DNA of 64,000 nucleotides from Melampsora larici-populina 98AG31 (Eukaryota > Basidiomycota > Pucciniomycetes > Pucciniales > Melampsoraceae): assembly GCF_000204055.1 (NCBI RefSeq), contig NW_006768839.1:124001-188000 (forward strand), read 5' to 3'. Below the pieces are notes generated by a model, which worked only from the letters and a program-made list of their open reading frames with translations, made no database searches and had not been told where the DNA came from. The translations under genes were made by a program, and so were the position numbers. Below are positions 49,548 through 61,307 of this stretch, piece by piece (the first letter of the stretch is position 1; each line of letters begins with the position of its first letter).

Positions 49548-50598
49548 TAAGCAATAATACACTCCAACAATGGCGGGAGACAAAATCTTCAGTGAGGTTT
49601 TGATGAAGCTACTATAATTGAGAGACAGTTGTAGGAGCTGAAAACCGTTAACAATGGGGTGTGGATGATACAAATTATTAGATGTTGGTAACTCGTTATT
49701 AACCGATGGGAATGTGATTCAATTCGGACTGTAACATACCTGTAACATTAGGGCGGTTCAAGTAGACCTTTTACGGCCCTTTTTTTAAGTTTAAGTTTGA
49801 TTCGGGAGACATAAATTATAAGTAAAATTTAAAGTCTGTGAACCACCTTTAGAGGTGGTTCAGAGATTTGCGATCCCTCAAAAATTCTTAAATCGTAAAA
49901 ATTTATTAACATAAAACAGGAACAAAGAGGAAAAAAATGTGCTTTTGATTTTTTTTTATTTATCCCTTGTTCCTGCTTTTTCTCTTTTTTTCTGTTTGGA
50001 AAAAACCCTTTTTTCCGCGAGTTTTTTTTTTCAAACGGTTTTCTCTTTCATTAACAAAAGAGAAGTCCATGCGTCCAAACACCAAATGTCGGGTTTTGGC
50101 GCCGAAGGTCACACCGATGGGTTCTTCCGTGTCTTGCCTGTCCTCACATACAAACGAGCTCATCCTCGGGCTCCAGGCCACCTCGTGGATGAACGCAATT
50201 TGGCACACCCACGACTTCTGGTGGGTATGGAACGGCTTCAGGACTCGGCAAGTTTATCTGACGATACGCCCTCGGCTTCACGCATATCAGGACGACATTC
50301 AAGCTTTGACATCATGTCAAAGCTTGACGAAAGCAGCAGAAAATCCACTTCGACTTTGGCCTATTCAACAACCGCTCTCTCCGTTTGCCTACTTATGGTT
50401 CTCCGTTTGCCTACTTATGCCAAGTAGGTTCTCTTTCGTAAGCCTTTCTTAAATCATTTCACTCTCACCGCATCATCTCTCGGTATCATTTCTTGGTCCC
50501 TCTCACCGATTTATCCAATCTTATTGCCTCAATTATTCTATACTTTCGGTCCTTCTTTGTTGTTTGTTTCGTGTTCTTTGTATCAATTGGCCTGTTCA

Positions 50599-52284
50599 AT
50601 GCCTCCTCTATCTCAACCTAGTGGAAAGGTGAGTTAGTATTTCACTTACAATGATGCATATGATGCTGATGATGTGAACCGTTTTGCAGGCACCTCGGGC
50701 TCGTCGAACGCAAGCCCAAATTGAGGCCGATCTGATTGCATCTGGCCTTCCAGCGGCGTCTAAACCCACGCCAGCAGCGGTGAAACGCTCTCGACTGGCT
50801 GCGAATGCACGCGCGCGTAGCGCTTCGGTAGCTCCATCTGGCAAGTTGACGAAGGACAGCCCTAGTTTAGATCTCATCGATTATCAAACAATTATCACGT
50901 ACCTATCAAAACCCAACATCCGCAACTCCCTCTTCGGCGGCGGAAGTCAGACAAAGGTTTCCGGGATGCCCATGAATCCCAGGGCTCTACTCAATCCGCT
51001 CGCCATTGAAATAAATAAAGACTACAATATTCGTCACAACACCACCCAGATGCGCTTGAATGGCAGGATTTTGTATCTGCGTCTGAAGCGGTACAAAGGG
51101 AAGTACAAGGCTGCGAAGGATTTCAGTTTGAAGACAGGCAGTGGACTTTTGGCGAAGAACATGGCCGACGGCATACACACTATGGAAGACCTCCTTGAAT
51201 CTATGTGCCCATTTTATCAGGGGATGGATGCGCTTTTCCGTGACAAAGGGAACATCACCCCTTTCGGAATTCTTGACAGCAGTGTAGGCCCTCATGAAGA
51301 CCTCGATGATAGTGACGATGGCATTGGCGCAATCGCTCCTAACGCGGCAGATAGTGACGGTGAGACCACGGATGGCCACGACCACGGTGCGAAATTTTCT
51401 CTTTCTTGATTTCTCTTTTCAAATGAAACTGACCTTCAAACGTTCACTTTGAATCACTAGAGCTCGAGTCACAATTCAAGATCCAATCTAAATGCAGTCC
51501 TCCTAAACAGCATTCCCGTTTCCCTAGCCCAGACGCCGAGGAACTAGAAGCGTACACTGAATACTTCAACACAGAAGTTGAGCCTGGTAATCACCTCGTC
51601 CTCGACAACATTCCTTTACCCTCTCCGGCGCCTGCTCCAACTCAGCCTGCCGAAGAGGCCATTGAGTCAACAGGCCAAATCGAGGTTTCACCATCAAACC
51701 CTGCAGCTAGCAATCCCCGTCTTCGTCCCATTTACAAGCGACCACCGGTTAAGCGGCGTGCGCCCAGAGAGGAGGATCTTACCGCTGAAGAACTCGCCCT
51801 TGACAACAGCTCCGACGACGAAGCCCAACAGACTACGACTCCAGCCAAAACTGCCCTCGTAGTTAACACTGGGTCTAAATCCAAGCGTGCCACTTCCACT
51901 CTTTCACGTCGCGGCTTGGACCCACTCCCCTCGATCGATCCCTCGCAAGTTCACAGTAAGGAACACAAGCATGCCCTTGCCACCGTGATTCAACAAGGGA
52001 ACGGCGCGAAGATGATGATGATCAACAAAGCGAATGAGCTCCGCAAACACTTAGAATCCACAAGAATCCAATCCGAATTGGAAGCTCGCCAGAGCGACCT
52101 TAGTTGGGCAAAAGAGAAGTATTTCTTGGAGCGCCAAGAACAGCGTGAAGCTGAATCCAGGAGGATTCAACAAGAGCTTACTAAGGATCGCAAGGCATTT
52201 TGTGAGAAGTTGGTCATGGACGGAAAGACGCCTCAGGAGCTGGAAGCCTTCCTGCGTTTGGTATATCCTCCCGCCAATGGCTGA
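50599..52284 (+). CDS. Harbinger-associated DNA-binding-type protein (ORF1)
   Basis: Three exons (50599-50628, 50690-51386, 51461-52284) join in phase to 516 residues. The start MPPLSQPSGKAPRARRTQAQ is basic. A central block, LIDYQTIITYLSKPNIRNSL through INKDYNIRHNTTQMRLNGRI and LRLKRYKGKYKAAKDF, resembles the SANT/Myb-like domain found in Harbinger partner proteins and related NAM-associated proteins. An acidic and Pro/Ser-rich middle region follows, then a charged helix-rich end (MMMINKANELRKHLESTRIQ, EKYFLERQEQREAESRRIQQ). Such partners deliver the transposase to the nucleus and the element ends. It appears intact. The domain assignment is by pattern only. Confidence 0.75.
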
Positions 52285-52775
52285 CTCTTGCTTGTATGGT
52301 TTGATGTAATATGTTGTTACGTGAGTCACCAAGTTCTCACCTTGATCTGACTCGTCAGCGCATTGTCCTACAATGTGTAACACTTGTCCTGAGTAGGTCA
52401 AATCTATCTGACACGATGCCTTCAACCAATGTTTGTTTTCCCTATGTTTTCCCTCTCGATTCTCTCTTGTTTCCTTCTGTTTTCCTTCTCCATTCTATCT
52501 TGTTTCATTTTCGATTCTTCCTTGTGGTATCCGTTGTCTTGTTCGCTTTCTACTTTTCAAATGTACTTATGTTCTGTTACGTTTCTCAAACAAGTTCAAT
52601 CAATTACTTCAGAAGTGCGCAAAGACATTAATGGCTGAACTCAGCGAGACAAGACCAACAGATGAGTTGTGCAAAAGAAAAACAAAAAAACAAAGGTAAA
52701 CCTTTGACTCGACAAGAAGATCAAAAAACAAAAAAACAAGCGAGACAACAGCTTGGAAAGACCGATATAACCTTT

Positions 52776-54169
52776 TCAACCCACGATTGGGAGACCACCG
52801 CTTTGCCAATTATAAGCAACAGCGTGGTCTCGAACACTTTCACGTTTTGCCCTCCCAATCTCAACTCCAACAGGGTCAGCTACAGCACCACCTCGCAGAC
52901 GACCCGCTTCACCTCGTTCAGGTAAGATAAGTTCGTCCTCTTCGGTCCAAGTGTTGCCAAGGCCTGCGAGCATGTTATGTAGGATAATGCATGTGCGGAC
53001 CCATCGAAGTATGTGGTACATGTCCGCGCGAGTATTCAAGGATAATCTCAGGCCTTGAAGTGACGCCCATCTGGACTTCAAAATCCCAATGCAATGTTTG
53101 TTTCTAACCCTGGATTTAGCTACACACCAATTGAAATCTTTATTTCTCTCCACTTCGGCAGCTTGCCCTTTGTAGGATGGAACTACGGTTTCAGATGGAA
53201 TGTAAGCCGAGTCAGCAATTATGTATTCGCCTGGATTCGAGCAAGTTACTTGGTCAGTAATGATCAAACAAAACAAGTGAGGCAATTTTAGTACCAACCT
53301 TCATCAAAAAAATCCCCAGGACGATTGGCCATTTCACACTTTGAATACACTGTACTATCACAGCATGAGCCCGGCCACCCTGCGTACGCGTAGGTTATTC
53401 TCCTGTTGCAGTCACAAACTATCTGCACGTTGATGGAATACCGATGTTTTTGGTCGAAAAACACCTCCCCATCACGACTGGGGCGTTGGAAGAGTGGAAT
53501 AGTCGTACCGTCCACAAAACCCACACAACGGGGAAATCCATCCCGCGACAGCACCGTAGATATAGCCTTGCGTCTGTCCGAACTGGGCCATGAAAGGTAA
53601 GTTGCGCCGACGTCCAATATTGCAGTTATGACTCGTCTAGTACAGTTGATTACAGAGCCTCGACCGACTTTGTAATTCCTCGCGAACCTGCCAACCGAGG
53701 CACCATTCCCGTTGCTGCCCAGCCGTTCGAGGGTAATTGCTAATTGTTTTTCAATCGGCGGTTGCGGGTTGTTACTTGTTGAAAGGAAGATGGGATGTGA
53801 ATGGATCATTTGGAGTAGGGCATGAAAGCCCTCAGGGCTCGTTCGCATGGCCTGGCGAAAGTCTGTTTGTCTAGATTGAAGCATGTCTCGTAAGTCAAAA
53901 GCCGTCGGAAGTGGGTCACGCAGGCGAGCTTGAAGGTACCGTCTGGAAATGACATGCCCAAGTAGATCACCCCACAATTGTTCATCATTGAAGAGAATAT
54001 TGTATAAGCTCGCCGTTGGTAAATCGTCATAAAACACCATTTGGCCTTCGGTGGGGATTAAGGGAGGTGATTCTGCGTCAGGCAAGCTCAGATCCGAGTC
54101 GATTTGGGCCACCACGCATAAGTTGGTAAGATCACGAAGGACAGCCATTCTTTCTGAGACACGGGGCAT
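52776..54169 (-). CDS. PIF/Harbinger DDE transposase with altered catalytic Glu
   Basis: Two exons (54169-53299 and 53230-52776) join in phase to 441 residues. RFARNYKVGRGSVINCTRRV is the HTH-like stretch. The DDE nuclease reads FPRCVGFVDGTTIPLF (first Asp), YAYAGWPGSCCDSTVYS (second Asp), and EYIIADSAYIPSETVVPSYK leading to RVRNKHCIGILKSRWASLQG. In related transposases the third catalytic residue is Glu in an RxRxEHxIGxLK phrase; here it is Lys, from AAA where GAA would be expected. The ATG chosen precedes MPRVSERMAVLRDL; an upstream in-frame ATG would add 57 residues of non-conserved sequence. The gene is otherwise open, so the protein is probably catalytically dead. Confidence 0.85.
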
Positions 54170-54550
54170 TTGAAAGCCGTTAGATATCAAGATGTGGAAT
54201 GTGATGAAAGTTTGGAAATCGGGAATTAAGAAGCGAGGTGGGTTATCTGGGTTTTCAAAACATGTTGGGGGTGGTTGCTTGCATAACTGCCAAATGCAAA
54301 GGAAATTCCAGTTGCTCACGGACGATAAGGTGAAATGCAATGTTCATTAAGGAAAAAAAAGGCAAAACCTAGCAAAAAAAATGCCATGGAAGAACGCTGG
54401 GAACTTTTCGACCTGATTTTGCAAGGCTTTAAAACTTAAAATTGGGATGTTCGCGACTTTGCAAACCTTATTTTTAAGGTGCGACGGACCTTAAAAAAGG
54501 TGATCGAGTCGTGGTGAAACATGTGTTCGCGAATCTCTTCTTGAACCACC

Positions 54551-55422
54551 TTATTACTAACGGGTCGGATTGTTGATCTCTTATCTTTTGCAAACAGCCA
54601 TGATGTCATAGGCTGTTTACCACCTCCGAATTTAATCTCACCATTACATTTCCATCGATATCTTCGCTATTGAATTGTCATTCTTACTTACTCAAAGCAA
54701 TCTTTCGACGCCCACCCACCCTTGTTCCCAGGTTAAAACGTGTTATCAGGACTAGTTTCGTTCATATTATTATCAGTTATATTTTTTATTATGTTACTCA
54801 TGTTGTTCTTTATGTTCTATTGTGATTTTTTCTTTCTTAGTAAAGTTATTTCTTTTTCTTTTTCTTTGTCCGGTCAAGCCTGCTATCCTATTTCTTACTT
54901 TTTTTTTAAAAAAAAAAGAGTAGCGTATTCATTCGTCTAGTTAAAATTATTGTCATCTTTTTTATACTTAGTGGTTTTTTATCTGATAGCGCATTTTTCT
55001 CTTTCTTTTACTATCTTAGTGTTATTTCTTTTTTACGTTGTTTAGTGGTGCGCTTTATTTAGAGACCGCTAGCCACCCCGTAGGGGGTTTTTGTCTTTCA
55101 AGTAATATATAACCCTGGGCTGTTCTAGCCTAGGGATTCACCCACAACCTCTTACCGTTGAGTATCTTCTAATACTGTGTATTGTAAGTTTTCATGAATT
55201 ACATTTCCAGATAATAAAATTTGTATTGAAGAAAGAAAGATTGTGCGAAACTTCAAAGTAAAGCAAACGGTAGAGAGTCACTGTGACAACATATTGTGCT
55301 GAACTTGAGTGTTAGTAAGATTTTCTTCACGTGAATGAAGATGCGTCTTTCACAAACAACTGATCGTTTTCACAAAGCCAACTCCGCCTTCCCCGATTAC
55401 AATACGTTAAAACAAGTTCCGA
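54551..55422. other. T-rich interval, possible LTR remnant
   Basis: TGTTATCAGGACTAG near 54739 begins a T-rich stretch with a TATA-like ATATATAACCCTGGGCTG near 55105, followed by CTTACCGTTGAGTATCTTC and ending near 55180. This resembles a Copia-type LTR (promoter then R/U5), but I could not find matching ends or a target duplication. No gene was seen. Confidence 0.3.
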
Positions 55423-55690
55423 CAGGACCCCGGTATGCTCTTATCAGGGGTACAGATCCAAAAATGTGACTTTTGAGCTCGCTCGGAAACTTGTCCCTGG
55501 CTTTACCCATAGCTTTAAGACAGGTTTAGTCTTTTTAATCAGCTGTATTGGACTTAGCAACTCTGAAATTCAGGCAGAAACCGGTAAAATCCAAGAGAAC
55601 ACTGTTTAATCCCATATGTCGTATCTCCGCGCGAGCTCAAAAGTCACAATTCTAGATCTGTACCCTTCATAGGAGCATACCGGGGTCCTG
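55423..55690. mobile_element. 268-bp MITE with 6-bp target duplication
   Basis: The ends CAGGACCCCGGTATGCTC and GAGCATACCGGGGTCCTG are exact inverses, and the arms extend imperfectly to about 65 bp (GGGTACAGATC....GTGACTTTTGAGCTCGC). TTCCGA flanks both sides (55417-55422 and 55691-55696). No coding capacity. The 6-bp duplication does not point clearly to one superfamily. Confidence 0.75.
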
Positions 55691-56431
55691 TTCCGACTAC
55701 TAGGAAACTTAATTACGTGATCCATATCTTACAACTGTGCGTAGCGAAGACAAGCACAGTCTTCGACATCCAATCCCATGGACCAGAAAAACCACAACCG
55801 GCCGGGCGGGCAATCAGGGTACTCGGGTTCCACTGCTGTGAACTTTGAAGACCACGAGGGTGTCATAAAATTGATATTGCACAGCCTGTGCTGCGTAGGA
55901 ACCAATAGCTTACGAACCGGGTCCTAGGAAGCCAAATCGAAGCTCTGAATTACCGAAAATCTACTGGAGTATATAATCAGGAGAGGTCATCTGAGCTTGC
56001 GGCCGTGTTTGAATGAAGCATCGGACAATCACCAAGGTCGGAAGTGAAGTCATCGATTATGATCAGATCATCAGACTTTCCAAGTCCCCAGGTAGGTGAG
56101 GCGTCCAAAGCTTTGGGATCACCGAGCTACATAGCATCCCTTGGTTACCCTTAGCAACATGACAAGGAATGGGAATATAAAGGTGGGCGGAAACATCCTC
56201 AGAAGACTTTGTCCCTATACTCTGCCTACATAAATAAATCTTGCGTAAATAATTTCATTGAATCACATTCAATCATCTTAAAGCCCAAATCTCAACTCGA
56301 GCACTATTGATTACTAGCTCGTCTGACCAATAATTAGCCCTACTTTTCAGAAGTTTAGCTAATCGCCATACCTTTTGTCAAAAAGAAATCTCAATAAGAC
56401 CTATAGATATAATTGTGCTGCGTCTTCAACC
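55691..56431. other. Upstream region of small secreted protein 3
   Basis: No gene. It matches the DNA before member 2, including GACAATCACCAAGGTCGGA near 56026 and CGTCCAAAGCTTTGGGATC near 56102, so it is the duplicated promoter region of this family. An alignable tail reaches back to about 55735. Confidence 0.5.
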
Positions 56432-57304
56432 ATGTTTTACACTTGTATTTTGATTTGCTTGAGCCTCCTCTCTTCCTTTCAACAAACGGTTGTGGGTCAA
56501 TGTCTACCGGCTGGTTCCAAGCCGATCAACATAGGACAGTGTCGCAAGTAAGTGAAGCCAGTCCTTTTCAAGTTCTATGGCCACTTTACCAGAGAACCTT
56601 TTTGATCACAATACCAAGACATAAGGATTTATGGAAAACTGACTTTATGTGTGAAGAGCACTTGCCACATACAAGTTTGATAACCGTGGCCTGCTAGACA
56701 ATGACGGGTATAAGAACAAAAAGACATGTGGGAGCTGCGGGGTAGATGCCTCCTTTGAAATTCTTCTATCCAGAACACAAAACAACAGAGATTTTAACAT
56801 TCCATGATTTCTTCTTTTACTAGATCTCCATGTCCCAGGTTAGCTCGCTCCCTAAAGCTAAAACGAGCCTGGATGGATTGTGAGCTTATAGTTTTTTATC
56901 AAGTGTCTGGGCTCGTCATTTTCGAGAGCTTTTCTAGTGACCCATCTTTGACGCAGGTTTTGCTTAGCTGACGTCAATGTTTATTTTTCAAAGTTACAAG
57001 AAATTCCTAGAAGAGGCTCTGGGAAATCTAACACAGGCTTGTACCATCAGAAGCGGGAAAAAAGAGTCAATGCTAGTGAGTCTTCTATGATTTATCATCT
57101 ACAGAAGATAGAGCAATTCTCACATGCATCAATACCTGACACTTTGTCATGTAGCCGGGGATCTGGGCGGGAGCATTTGCAGACGGTACAACTTTTTTCG
57201 CTATGGAGGTTGAGGTTGGAGACATGCCGGCCGATAAATGCTCCTCAGTGCCACGAAAACCAAAAAACAAGCGAAGAAGTTCGAATTTGGAGCCGTTCAA
57301 TTAA
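56432..57304 (+). CDS. Small secreted cysteine-containing protein, family member 3
   Basis: Five exons (56432-56547, 56657-56741, 56824-56879, 56994-57075, 57155-57304) give 162 residues with the intron phases of members 1 and 2. The signal peptide MFYTCILICLSLLSSFQQTV precedes GQCLPAGSKPINIGQCRK, ALATYKFDNRGLLDNDGYKN with KTCGSC, ISMSQVSSLPKAKTSLDG, KFLEEALGNLTQACTIRS, then GIWAGAFADGTTFFAMEVEV, GDMPADKCSS and a basic KPKNKRR tail. The six mature cysteines are kept; one extra Cys sits in the signal peptide. It lies about 19 kb from member 2, with the OTU relic, the nested repeats and the Harbinger element between. Secreted protein of unknown function. Confidence 0.82.
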
Positions 57305-58128
57305 AAGGACTTGATCTCCAACTTCATCGAACAAGAATGGAAATGTTACTGATTTGTTGTAATATAGGGTCTTCAATTTCATCGGACAACGATGGAAAGA
57401 TAAATTGTAATCATACTGATTTGTTGCAATATAATAGACAATGCGTTCACCTGTACAGCATCTGGCACAATTAAAATAGGATTACTTCTTCCACGCACTC
57501 TAAGATGATGTCAGATTTGTGTGATAAATGTCCTTCCGGCTTAGAATTTCTGGATTTCCTTGACTAGACAACGTTGAACATTTGGAAAGTTCCTTGCCAC
57601 TGCTTTCTGCACTGACCAGTGACTACTTCCAAATCTCGCTCTAAATTGCTATACCCTAGGATTCTCCGTTTACCCTTGAGATGATGCTTCAACAAAGCAC
57701 TGATATACCCCAGCGCTTAGTATGACATGAACAGGAAGTTGGGAACATGAAAATACATGTTCCGACAACAATAAATACCAAGAGACCCGGTTGTATGTTG
57801 TTGGGCTGGAACTATCTGGCTTATCATCGTTTTCCCAGTGTGAAACACAGAAATCTGTTCTTTCTTACGAGGAAGCGTGAGAGTGAGTCCTCGTCTCACC
57901 TAACAAATTATGCAGTGTGATTTTTGATCTTACCAAGATGTCCAAAGAGTCATTTGATCTTGGACCTACTTCAGACTCACATAAGGGCCATCATAAAAGA
58001 CAGGTATATATCCCAATGGTACCAAATATCCTGATCACGAAAAATAATCTACAAGGAATATAAACAAAGAGAAGCATGATGATAGTAACAACAATCGTAA
58101 TTCACATATAATCTTTCAACGGTAGCGG

Positions 58129-58929
58129 CTATTTGAAGAAGAGATGTTTGGAGGAGGGCGTCTATAAGAGGAAGAAACTGTGTCAGCTTGAGTACATGTC
58201 TTATTAGACTTGCTCTTTTTATAGAAAAAACCTACTCACCGAATCCTGTGATCCAAGGTGAGTACCAGTTCCAACATCATCATGAGCATAGTACGCACCC
58301 ACGTCCCATCCGTAACTTTGGTTGGTCAAAGCCTCCTCGTGAAGTCTCGACTCCAGTGACGGTTGAGCAATCTCAGAGTCGGTGAGTGGAGAACAAGATT
58401 GTCGAGAAGCCGAGGTACGAGCACGGCTTGATACAGCTTGTTCACTCTGGTACTTATGATGAGTTGGTAAGTAGCCATTTTGGAAAATGATTGCGTTGCG
58501 CCGTCTTCGAGTGGGTGAGATACTGCGTGGAGCAGCAGGAAGCCCATCTTCTAAAAATACGGCATTTCGCCGTCGACGACTGGGGGAAATAGCACGTCGA
58601 CGAGGAAGGAGGCCATTTTCCATAAAGACGGCATCGCGTTTCCGAGACCGTCCAACGAATGATTGATCATATTCTAAAGGAAGATCTCCAGCAGAGACAG
58701 GGGTACTCTGAAGAACAATTTGACGAGTAAAGTCTCGAGGTGCATCAGCGGAAGGAATGCGGGCAACGTCAATGTCGAGCCCAGTGGAGGATCCGTTGAG
58801 GATTGAAGAGTGAGTTTGCTGAGATGAAGGGTATTCGCAACGACCGCAACGAGAGAGAGAAGTTTCATAGTCTCTATGGTGGTTTAAAAGATCGTGACGA
58901 GACATACTAGGACGATCTTGATTAACCAT
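58129..58929 (-). CDS. Unrecognised protein with three 23-residue Arg-rich repeats
   Basis: Two exons (58929-58240 and 58161-58129) join in phase to 240 residues. I chose the ATG at MVNQDRPSMS; the open frame continues further upstream, but that part reads like 5' leader. Residues about 96-164 hold three consecutive 23-residue repeats: RKRDAVFMENGLLPRRRAIS.., RRRNAVFLEDGLPAAPRSIS.., RRRNAIIFQNGYLPTHHKYQ... The rest is Ser-rich, with CGRC near residue 28 and a C-terminus ending TPSSKHLFFK. No signal peptide or membrane segment is obvious. The basic repeats could bind RNA or a partner, or be kinase targets (SPSR, SPTR); this is speculation. Confidence 0.6.
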
Positions 58930-61307
58930 ACTGAGACAGATAGAAGAAGTTAATAACAAAGTCTTTTGGAAGGATGTGGCTAAGTATGTATGGATATGAG
59001 TTATTTGGGTGTGGGGAAATGTGGTCGGAGTTGAAAATATGATCACTCTCGGGGGCAAGACTGAACGCATTTTATATCACCTTGAAGCTAGATTATCAGC
59101 TTCTCAGACAAGAAATGCTGATGAAGGAGACATCCTGACCGCATTCTTCCAAAATGCATGTACACTACAGATACAATTCACAAGCAGGAACGCTCAAATG
59201 TTTTCTGGTCACCATGTTTAGTAAATGCCGCGGGCACTTTGCATTTCTCTCTCTGTCCTGCTTTATATTCTAGTCCGTTGTGATTAGGGCGCGGCGAAAA
59301 GTAAACGGATACATCAAATCCCGCTAAACTGTATTCCTTAGCTGATCTGCCGGTTGAATATACAACCGAGTCAGATTCGTGTACAGATCTCTTCCAGCTT
59401 TTGTTCTGATGTTTTTGAATGCGGTTTATGGGGTTGCTCTTTACAGCTTTTGAGTATTCTTCAAGGAGTATTCTTCAAGGAGAAAGGCTCATTAGGCGAC
59501 ACTACGAATTTGTGAGCCCTTTCAGTAATCCAAAAGATCCAAGGGAGCCATATACACAACTCTTTTTCCAAAAAGGCGCGGCCTCTTTCAGCTATTGAGG
59601 TCTGAAGGCTTATGCACCATCTCATCTTTCTGACAGTCGTGATATAGCTCTTTACTCAATCATAATTGGATGTCTTAGCTGTTCTGCGTAATGACTTTCC
59701 CTACAAGACTTTTACTTGAACTAGGAGAGCTCCGAGTATCAATTCTCTCTTCCTTTCAAAGCAGTCAGTCTCAACTGATTCTGACTGGCCAGGAAGCCGG
59801 TCCGCTGAATGTATGATGTCCACACCTTCAATGGATGTGAAACAGGTGAATCTTGATAACCACTCGGACCTCTGTCCGCCCCTCAATCATCCAAATTTCA
59901 TCGTTTCTAGCGAGTTATCCACCGACATAATTTCAATCATGAGGATGAGCGCGTGGCCTGGGCAACACCTTCACTACATTCGAGGGCTAGATTTTAAAGA
60001 ACTTCGCTCTTGAGAAACTCAAATATCTCCATATGTTGGATCGTATCGTACGGCTGGCATCAATGTGCTACGATTTGATCTTCTCTTTCTTTGAGGTCCA
60101 CATCTCAAAACTTGTGGAAGAACATCGGCCGCAGTGATTTTCAATAAAATGATGCACATCGAGCGGGGAATTTGAAACATCATGGATTTCGTAGTTGTCT
60201 TGTTCGAAGACCTTCGCGAGTCGTGGTACCTATCAACCTTGCAATGACATATGATCGATCACACATAACTGATCTTTAATCAATGTTAAGCCGAATCAAA
60301 TTTGATTTCCAAGGAGCGGATGTTCATGGGCGTTAGATCAGATGGGATGATCATAATTTCAGCTCCCATCAGATTAGAAAAAGAGGATATGCGATTAGTG
60401 AGAACTTGAAGGACACGAAACGATCGGTTGGTGACTCGAGATATGAAGGTCACGACTTGAAATCTGTTACGTCAGCTTCAAGCCCCGAGCAGACCGGGCC
60501 CGGCGAAATCACACATGTAATTTTGATTGAAAAGTCATCGAACAAAACGAGAGGATTGAAACGGAAAGAAAGAGCTTGTAGAGACTGATCAAAGGATATC
60601 GCAAAGATTCACTTACGGTAAGATAGGGGCATTGGTATCAGCTACTCTCACGCGCTTTTATGTCAAAACGATGAATTCAAAGTGAATATAATGGGCAGCC
60701 TCCAGAACTGGCACCTTGCCTTTCTTCACCGAAGTTTCTAGATGAAGATCCCTTTGTGCTTGAAAACATCAAAGGCCTTTTCGTCTGGTTTTCGGCTTTG
60801 TGCTTTATGACCAGAGGTCATGTAGGGTTGAATACAAAGGGCGATTAAGATTGTACAAGAGAGGGTTCAGAACTTCAGGTTCTACAACTTCTTCACTCTT
60901 AGCTGATTATTGTCGGATACGTTGAAAGTAATGAATGTAAAGTTTGAGTACATAAAAGGGAAAATGATGTAGATTTACCCTTTCAAATACGTTGAGCACC
61001 CGCGCTCAGTGATCAGTCGCAGGTTACAATGGATCCTCTCACCTGTTTGCGATCTTAAAGAGTGATGTCATGGACAGTCAGTTTACCGGACATAGTTGGT
61101 ACTCTGGATCTTACCCCAATAACGTCCTGGAACGAGAGAAAGACAAACTTGTGTTATCCTACAAGAAGAAACAGTTAATCAGCTCAGAAGGTGAACAAAG
61201 ATAGAGGTTAAGGGATTCACCAAATAAGGCATGTATATTGCAAATGGTATATATGAGAAGATATGGCACTCAGACGGAGCTAAAGAATTAATCAGGAACT
61301 TACAATA
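58930..61307. other. Intergenic region without a supported gene
   Basis: The left end is presumably the promoter of the repeat protein. The remainder shows only short open frames. A short direct repeat, AGTATTCTTCAAGGAG, occurs twice near 59455-59480. Nothing else recognised. Confidence 0.45.

Larger units (their letters stand above)
49751..54550. mobile_element. PIF/Harbinger-type transposon
   Basis: The ends GGGCGGTTCAAGTAGA (left) and the inverse of GGTGGTTCAAGAAGA (right) are flanked by TTA (49748-49750 and 54551-54553), the 3-bp TWA duplication typical of this superfamily. Inside lie a DNA-binding-type gene (50599-52284, +) and a DDE transposase gene (54169-52776, -), converging, which is the usual two-gene layout. 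A second end-like motif at about 49852 (GAGGTGGTTCAGAGATTTGC) matches the right terminus at least as well, so the true left end could be about 100 bp further in. The stretch 49862-50598 holds open frames I cannot confirm. Confidence 0.8.

Noticed and set aside
49939..50452. Open frames of ~160 codons at the left of the Harbinger element, and one antisense
   Set aside because: Three mutually overlapping frames exist, none with a domain or splice signals. One may be a real third gene, but I cannot choose among them.
50987..51385. 132-codon minus-strand open frame
   Set aside because: Antisense shadow of exon 2 of the Harbinger partner gene.
54739..55180. A Copia LTR
   Set aside because: The base pattern is suggestive, but neither inverted TG..CA ends with a duplication nor a second copy was found, so it is kept only as a low-confidence note.
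57039..57314. 91-codon open frame starting in exon 4 of secreted protein 3
   Set aside because: It reads through an intron in the wrong frame; the phased five-exon model agrees with the two paralogues.
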